Below are positions 59,253-64,000 of a DNA stretch of 64,000 bases, in pieces. The notes beneath the pieces were generated by a model. That model saw only the letters and a list, made by a program, of their open reading frames with translations. It ran no database searches and was not told the origin of the DNA. Position 1 is the first letter of the stretch. Each line of letters begins with the position of its first letter. The stretch lies in assembly GCF_002252675.1 (NCBI RefSeq), contig NZ_NQKY01000006.1, forward strand, positions 62,001 to 126,000. The letters run 5' to 3'. The stretch comes from Synechococcus sp. BO 8801 (GTDB lineage Bacteria > Cyanobacteriota > Cyanobacteriia > PCC-6307 > Cyanobiaceae). The translations under genes and the position numbers were made by a program.

Positions 59253-62200
59253 ATGCCCGTCTCCCCCATTCCCCGTACATCTCTGATCATGACGACTACA
59301 TCGCCGGTTCAGCCTTCAGAACAACTTCCAGAGAACCCCATCATGCAGACGATCTCCACAGCCAACGACATAGACGAAGCTGTGTTGACTCCACTGGTTG
59401 CAGAGGCTGAAGCGGACGCACCGACATTCCAGGAGAACCTGGCCGCAAAAGCGGCTCATGAGATCCAGAGAGAGACAGCAGCGGAGACGAACGCCGAGGG
59501 GAAGGAGCTGCCGGAGGGGTGGCGGGGGTTGCTGGCTGTGCAGATGGCGCAGAAGAAGGTGTTCCCGAAGGAGTGGAACCTGATGGGGGTGAAGGGGAAG
59601 GATGCTTTCAAGAAGGGGTGGAATACAGAGCCAAAGAGGCAGGCTGATGCCATTGCAGATGTGCTGACCTATAGGAGCGCCACCGGGATGGGGGTGGTGA
59701 CGGGATCGCTCTCGGGGGGATTGGTGGCGATTGATCTGGACGGTTGGGTCGCTGACAAAGCGTATACGGCAGCGGCGGGGGAGGAATATGAGCCGTATGG
59801 GGAGGAGAAGACGATGTCGTGGACATCGGGTAAGGAGGGGAGGAGGCAGTTGCTTTATCGGGTGCCGGAGTATCTGCTGCCGTTGTTTTCGGAGATCACG
59901 ACGCTGACGGCGACGTGGAATGGGAGGTTCTTTAATGATGTGAAGAAGACGAAGCACAGTATTGAAGAGGGGAAGCTGGGGGAGGACTTTGTTATTCGGT
60001 ACAACAAGTCTATGAGTGTGCTGCCGGGGAGTATTCATCCGGACACGAAGAAGCGGTATAGGTTCCTGAGTTACAACGGGGGGATGCCTGCAGAGGCGCC
60101 GCAGTGGCTAATCGACGTGATGAAGTCGAATGCCACAGGGGCTTTTAAGTTTCTGGATGCGGAGGATGTCAAGGATATCAAGCATGAGACTGCCAGGACG
60201 AAGGTTCCGCCCAATCAGATCAGAGGGTGGTTCTTTAATAACCATGATGTCCGGATGGCTCTCATGCCCCGGCTGCAGGAGTTGGTATTCAACCATCCGG
60301 AGTTTGATAACTACACCTGGGTGGAGGGGAGTGGGGATAATCCGCAGATGCAGAATGGGTGCCCCTGGCATAAGAGCAGTTCAGGGACGGCTTTTCAGTA
60401 TGCGAAGAACGCGGGGGTGTGGGATTGCAAGGCTTGCAAGGTCTCGGGGGATGAACTGGACTTCATCCATAAGGTCAGGACGGGGGATATGTATGCCGGG
60501 AGGCCGGATCCAGAGAGTCTGGAGACGTATGTCAGTGAGATTGCGGAAAAGCTGGGATTCAAGTATCCGGAGGATCTCCAGGCTGCTCAGAAGACGATGG
60601 AGGTGCCGAAGGAGGAGATCAGCGTTAGGCAGTTCCTGGATCGAGCTAGGAAGATCATCAAGGAGGTGACGAATCCTGCTGAGCAGTCGGTCGAGTTGAT
60701 GGATCTTGCTGAGCGGTGCGGGAGGTACAAGTACAAGGCGTCGGATATTAGGGCTTTGATTGCTCGGGATAATGAGTTTCAGCGGAACAAGGACAACACG
60801 CTCAAGCGGCCGACAGAATGGCAACTAAACGTGTCTCCAGAGGAGTACATCATTCCTGGATTCCTGAGGAGGCCGTCTCAGGTGTTGCTTCACTCCAGAG
60901 GTGGGGTCGGGAAGACGGAGTACATGCTGGCGTTGGCGAAGGCTGTAGGCCGAGGTGAGGTCATGGACATCCGAGGGATCCCGGTAAAATGTGCTCCAGG
61001 GAATGTGTTGTGGATCTCAGGGGACCAGAGCGAGACACGGCTGGCGGCCCAGTTGGACCGGATGGGCATCGAGTCTTACGGGAAGGACTCCTGGTTTCAC
61101 CTTGTAAGTGACTGGAGGATCGATCTTCCTGGTGAGTTCAATAAGATCGTGAAGGAGCTCGAGCCTTCTCTCATCGTCATCGACTCTCTTGGATCGGTTT
61201 CCGACCTCGGGGATGCGAAGGAGAACGAGGGTGCCTATGCGGCGCCGCTCTACGACATCTCTCGGAGAAATGGGGCGCTGGATCTGGAGGATGGCTTCCC
61301 TTCTGCAGCCGTCGTCTGGATCCACCACAACACGAAGGACAACGTGGGCTTTCGGGGGACGGACAGGCTGATGGGGGCGGTGGACGAGACCTGGGAGATC
61401 AGGGAGCTCACGGAGGAAGAAGAGGCTGAGCATGGGGTCAACAGCCGGATCCTGACCATTGGCAAGAGCCGGTTTGATCGGTCTGGGGACAGGCTGCTGG
61501 TGACCAGGGACCACAACCTGAACTACGAGATCAAGGACCTGACGCCGACGCTGCACCGGATGGGGGTGAACAGGAATGGGGAGCTCGATCCGGCGGGGGT
61601 GGTGCTGGAGGTGCTGCGGGCTGCGGAGCAGCCGATGACGCAGGACGCTGTGCGGGAGGGGGTGAAGGAGTACCTCCAAGCCGAGGGGCACGACCGGATC
61701 CCGAAGACGGGGGCCATCTACAAGTACCTGACCGGCTGGGTGGTGGACGGGATGGTCAGGGCCGAAGCGGTGAAGGGCTCGGGGGCAAAGGGGGGTCGCC
61801 CCACGAAGTACTACAGCCTCGCGTGTGCGAGGGGAGAGGGGGTTAATGAAATAACTGATCTGGACAACGTAGACTCATGGCCCCGCAAGGTCTTTGAGTT
61901 TTTTCACGGGGCCCTGAGAATCGTGAAAAAACCCTCCTCGGCCACAACCGTGAAACAACCCCCTGGTTCATCCCCCGAGAGCGAGGAAGGTTCTTTCACA
62001 GGGACCTCTGCTGGAGGTTGTTTCACGGGCCATGAAACAACCTCGAACTCGGATACAGCAGTGGATCCCGAGGACGAAAACGGTTGTTCCACGGACCCTC
62101 CCGGTCTTCGCGTGGGAGAGGCTGGAGGGCCGGTCGAGGAGGGGCAGACCAAGGTGTCCCCCGAGGACGAGGAGATCTGCACGGTTCCGGCTGATCTCTG

Positions 62201-62303
62201 CACGGTTCAGGTCAATGGGATCCTGCAGGGCCCAGCACTGCCCCCCGAGGACGTGAGACTCACGGATGAGACAGATGGGGATCCGTGGGCGAAGTTCGAC
62301 TGA
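59253..62303 (+). CDS. Primase-polymerase / RepA-like helicase fusion
   Basis: A 1016-residue replication protein. Residues ~95-290: bifunctional primase-polymerase-like domain (GMGVVTGSLSGGLVAIDLDG with the acidic D-x-D, and MSVLPGSIHPDTKKRYRF supplying the His). Residues ~365-410: zinc finger (CPWHKSSSG ... WDCKACK), as in CHC2 primases. Residues ~530-740: RecA-like hexameric helicase/ATPase, Walker A LLHSRGGVGKTEYMLALAKA, Walker B PSLIVIDSLGSVSD, VVWIHHNTKDNVGFRGTDRL. Residues ~770-860: winged helix (EVLRAAEQPMTQDAVREG, GRPTKYYSLA). The last ~150 residues are low-complexity and acidic, and their DNA carries iteron-like repeats (61898-62094). Such proteins start replication of satellite elements and plasmids. 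Confidence 0.88.
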   Translation: MPVSPIPRTSLIMTTTSPVQPSEQLPENPIMQTISTANDIDEAVLTPLVAEAEADAPTFQENLAAKAAHEIQRETAAETNAEGKELPEGWRGLLAVQMAQKKVFPKEWNLMGVKGKDAFKKGWNTEPKRQADAIADVLTYRSATGMGVVTGSLSGGLVAIDLDGWVADKAYTAAAGEEYEPYGEEKTMSWTSGKEGRRQLLYRVPEYLLPLFSEITTLTATWNGRFFNDVKKTKHSIEEGKLGEDFVIRYNKSMSVLPGSIHPDTKKRYRFLSYNGGMPAEAPQWLIDVMKSNATGAFKFLDAEDVKDIKHETARTKVPPNQIRGWFFNNHDVRMALMPRLQELVFNHPEFDNYTWVEGSGDNPQMQNGCPWHKSSSGTAFQYAKNAGVWDCKACKVSGDELDFIHKVRTGDMYAGRPDPESLETYVSEIAEKLGFKYPEDLQAAQKTMEVPKEEISVRQFLDRARKIIKEVTNPAEQSVELMDLAERCGRYKYKASDIRALIARDNEFQRNKDNTLKRPTEWQLNVSPEEYIIPGFLRRPSQVLLHSRGGVGKTEYMLALAKAVGRGEVMDIRGIPVKCAPGNVLWISGDQSETRLAAQLDRMGIESYGKDSWFHLVSDWRIDLPGEFNKIVKELEPSLIVIDSLGSVSDLGDAKENEGAYAAPLYDISRRNGALDLEDGFPSAAVVWIHHNTKDNVGFRGTDRLMGAVDETWEIRELTEEEEAEHGVNSRILTIGKSRFDRSGDRLLVTRDHNLNYEIKDLTPTLHRMGVNRNGELDPAGVVLEVLRAAEQPMTQDAVREGVKEYLQAEGHDRIPKTGAIYKYLTGWVVDGMVRAEAVKGSGAKGGRPTKYYSLACARGEGVNEITDLDNVDSWPRKVFEFFHGALRIVKKPSSATTVKQPPGSSPESEEGSFTGTSAGGCFTGHETTSNSDTAVDPEDENGCSTDPPGLRVGEAGGPVEEGQTKVSPEDEEICTVPADLCTVQVNGILQGPALPPEDVRLTDETDGDPWAKFD
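61898..62094. repeat. Iteron-like cluster: seven GGTTGTTTCACGG-type sites
   Basis: Sites at 61898-61910 (+), 61922-61934 (-), 61948-61960 (-), 61989-62001 (+), 62016-62028 (+), 62032-62042 (-) and 62082-62094 (+). Two pairs form perfect inverted repeats: GTTTTTTCACG/CGTGAAAAAAC (11 bp) and GGTTGTTTCA/TGAAACAACC (10 bp). They lie inside the 3' end of the primase-helicase gene in a low-complexity coding part. Confidence 0.7.
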
Positions 62304-62394
62304 GTGGCTGTGACCTGTTCATGAGCAGAGGAGGGCTCCTGCGGAGCAATACCCGCCCGCCGCAGGCATCCCCCCTCCCCTGCCTTCCCCCTGC

Positions 62395-63087
62395 TCAGCC
62401 GATGCGGTTCTGCTGGAACAGCCGCGTCCCCGTCGTATCAGCGATCCGCCATGGCACATCGATGAACGCCTCCGCAGCAAATCCAACGCGCCGCTCACTG
62501 CTGGGGGTTGGATTGACTCCAGACAGGGAACGCACCCCAGCTGGGGAGCTGGGAGTAATGGCGCGGGCAACCGTCCACAGCACCTGTCGGCCCTGGTGGT
62601 GCCGCTCGAAGCGATAGCCGTAAGCCTCATGCTCACTCCGCCAGGAGGTCACCCCCTGACCCAGGAGGGCTGCCAGATCGGTGGTGGTGAGAACCAGGGC
62701 GTTATCGGCAGCCTCCGCCAGCCCCCGAGCCCGCAGAAGGGGATCCGCCGCTGGGGCTGATGCCGCCTCCCGGAGGGCCGCCACAAGCGCAGCCAGGTCG
62801 CTGCCAGCGGCCTTCACGATCGCCGTGGAGTTTGCTGCTGTCACTGCCGTCGGACTGACATCACCTATCGCCGGCTTCAGGCCAGGGAACGTGCCCATTG
62901 GCTGGCCTGACTGGAGGTGGTCGTGGAGTCTCTCCCCGAGCTCGATGAACGCACCTGGCCAAGTGGTGAGGGTGGAGGAGACGCGGATCAGATCGACCCC
63001 GAGAGCGCGGGCCCGGGCCTTGAGGCCGTTACGGCTGATCCCCCACCGTCTCTCCAGATCGCGGATGGAGAGATCGGGGGGTGCCAC
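62395..63087 (-). CDS. HTH DNA-binding protein of island type
   Basis: A 230-residue protein. N-terminal LSIRDLERRWGISRNGLKAR and ARALGVDLIRVSSTLTTWPG is a MerR/Xis-like winged helix that would read DNA. The middle (ALVAALREAASAPAADPLLR) is alanine-rich and helical. The C-terminal ~90 residues, TTDLAALLGQGVTSWRSEHEAYGYRFERHHQGRQ in part, contain a second domain with possible DNA contact (TDLAALLGQGVTSW looks like another HTH). It is convergent with the primase-helicase gene, with 91 bp between the two stops. A regulator or partition/mobility accessory is plausible. Confidence 0.6.
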   Translation of the reverse strand: MAPPDLSIRDLERRWGISRNGLKARARALGVDLIRVSSTLTTWPGAFIELGERLHDHLQSGQPMGTFPGLKPAIGDVSPTAVTAANSTAIVKAAGSDLAALVAALREAASAPAADPLLRARGLAEAADNALVLTTTDLAALLGQGVTSWRSEHEAYGYRFERHHQGRQVLWTVARAITPSSPAGVRSLSGVNPTPSSERRVGFAAEAFIDVPWRIADTTGTRLFQQNRIG

Positions 63088-63531
63088 GTCAGAGGATGCT
63101 GTCGAGTCGCGGTGCCATCACGACAATAGGAGAGGGGGGATAGAGCGCGGTGGATCGAGCGGGCTCGGGGGCGGCATCCCTCAGCACTGATCCACTGGCT
63201 AAGAGGGGCAAAAGCTTTGTCAGACGTGATGAATGAAGCTCTCCAACCTCACCGCCATAAGGCATCTCTGCCCGAAAGGTAAGTCCATACCGCACTCGCC
63301 AAGGTCAATTATTTCTTCTGGTATATGTGGCTGAATATCGTTGTTCCAAATTCAGCTCCCGATCTTCTGGACAAACCTCTTAGAGACCCCCGATAGAAGC
63401 GCTCATCTGAGTTGTTACGTAGCCGCTCAGCTTGGTATGTCCCCACACGGGTGATCATCGCGACGGTATTTGTGTTGGGGTGTACCTCCATACAGAGTGC
63501 GAAGGGCGTATGATTCCAACGCTTTTCCTCC
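63088..63531. other. Intergenic region
   Basis: No certain gene. A minus-strand frame at 63309-63599 (96 codons, containing MEVHPNTNTVAMITRVGTYQ) overlaps the next gene and is not called, though part of it could be a small protein. Confidence 0.4.
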
Positions 63532-63780
63532 CTACTCCAAGTTGTAGATCTCGGGGAGAGCGCGTGTACGTGCGCGAAGAGTTTCTTCAACCGCGGCAAA
63601 GTCCCACAGCAAAGGTGGCTTCGGGCCTGTCCCCTTTGTGATGTAGTGATCGCCCGGGAGAAGTACGCGTTCCTTACGAAGTTGGCGAACTGTTGTGTGG
63701 CTCAGCCGCAAGAAGCGATACAATTCACTGCTGGTAATCCAGCGGGGCGCCTCAGGCGCTGTTGAAGAGCGGGTCGTCAT
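63532..63780 (-). CDS. Excisionase-like HTH protein
   Basis: An 82-residue protein, MTTRSSTAPEAPRWITSSEL, with helix-turn-helix YRFLRLSHTTVRQLRKERVL and the wing region LPGDHYITKGTG, then LLWDFAAVEETLRARTRAL. It has the same order of motifs as the partial gene at the left edge (W-L/I-T-S-x-E, R-L/I-S, G-x-H-x-I, W-D-x-A-A), so both are one family. Expected to act with a tyrosine recombinase, which may lie beyond the window's right end. ATG at 63780; the frame to 63867 is not conserved with the other copy. Confidence 0.65.
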   Translation of the reverse strand: MTTRSSTAPEAPRWITSSELYRFLRLSHTTVRQLRKERVLLPGDHYITKGTGPKPPLLWDFAAVEETLRARTRALPEIYNLE

Positions 63781-64000
63781 CGGAGGGCGAGGCAGATCCA
63801 CAATGCCCCCATTGGGGATGTGGGGTGGATAAGTTCGCTCTGCGTCTGCTGTTTGCCGCTGCTTCAAGTTGCAGCATCCCGTCTCACACGGAACTCATAG
63901 GCCATTTGCCTTCAGCGCCGGACCTGCTTGAAGGTTTGCGACGCTGGTTTTCCCGCTGGGCTGTCCACGGTACTTAACCCAAATTGTAGAGGATCATCGC
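63781..64000. other. Right-edge sequence
   Basis: No gene, tRNA or integrase start is seen before the window ends. Confidence 0.4.

Noticed and set aside
61898-62094. True ParB parS sites
   Set aside because: Half-sites match TGTTTCACG, but no pair has the contiguous TGTTTCACGTGAAACA palindrome, and no parA/parB gene is in the window.
63309-63599. 96-codon minus-strand frame
   Set aside because: It overlaps the Xis-like gene by 68 bp and has no recognised domain; kept only as a possibility in the intergenic entry.

Overview
The window looks like a mosaic genomic island from a picocyanobacterium of the Cyanobium/Synechococcus type. The pointers are two cyanobacterial-type AbrB regulators, a DUF1651 protein, a small Cys/His-rich protein next to a LOG-family gene, a secreted nuclease with an Excalibur tail, a GC-rich backbone and HIP1-like GCGATCGC sites. 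Assignment below genus level is not possible from this sequence. Several cassettes (about 35.8-38.8 kb and 42.7-49.8 kb) read clearly AT-richer than their surroundings and look transferred.

Layout. 1-1895 is the end of an integrated element: an excisionase-like HTH gene running off the left edge, a tyrosine recombinase, and the 3' half of a tRNA-Pro(UGG) as attachment site. 2.3-3.9 kb is an overlapping three-gene operon (Cys/His-rich protein, LOG-family protein, DUF1651) plus a nuclease-like gene that recurs as a pseudogene at 31.4 kb. 4.2-14.2 kb holds single cargo genes: an AbrB/hydrolase fusion, a pentapeptide-repeat protein with an unknown partner, a PLD-like protein, a second AbrB, a DUF3616 protein and a nuclease with a lamin-tail domain. 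15.0-18.7 kb has a dead IS481 transposase and an unknown gene paired with a DyP peroxidase. 18.7-22.5 kb is a complete IS21-type element (19440-21908, 5-bp target duplication) inserted in a decayed IS1182 transposase. 23.6-30.8 kb is a four-gene cluster with a HAD-M28 peptidase fusion, an M36 peptidase, a large PLP decarboxylase and an unknown protein. 32-34.5 kb has an XRE-type regulator and a secreted protein. 35.8-38.7 kb is a four-gene membrane-motor operon (ExbB/TolQ-like, two ExbD-like, one SPOR-like). 38.9-41.4 kb has small secreted proteins, a thermonuclease and MsrA. 42.7-49.8 kb is a seven-gene operon (small peptide, GST, small protein, two radical SAM enzymes, carbamoyltransferase, TldD-like protease) that looks like an undescribed peptide-modification pathway. 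51.8-53.0 kb has a protein with a diverged diadenylate-cyclase-like domain. 54.1-63.8 kb is a replication/mobility block: DUF932, SSB-like OB-fold, small phage/plasmid-type genes, candidate structured RNAs, a 1016-aa primase-helicase with iteron-like repeats in its 3' end, DNA-binding proteins and a second excisionase-like gene.

The cargo cassettes are separated again and again by the same short repeats: a ~170-bp remnant of an IS3-type orfA end (R, ten copies), a GC-rich palindromic element (S, five copies) and a ~70-codon small ORF (four copies, two intact). One ~286-bp S segment is identical by eye on both sides of the radical SAM operon. The likely picture is an island whose cassettes are gained, lost or exchanged by recombination between these shared spacers. 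That picture is inference; the repeats themselves are visible.
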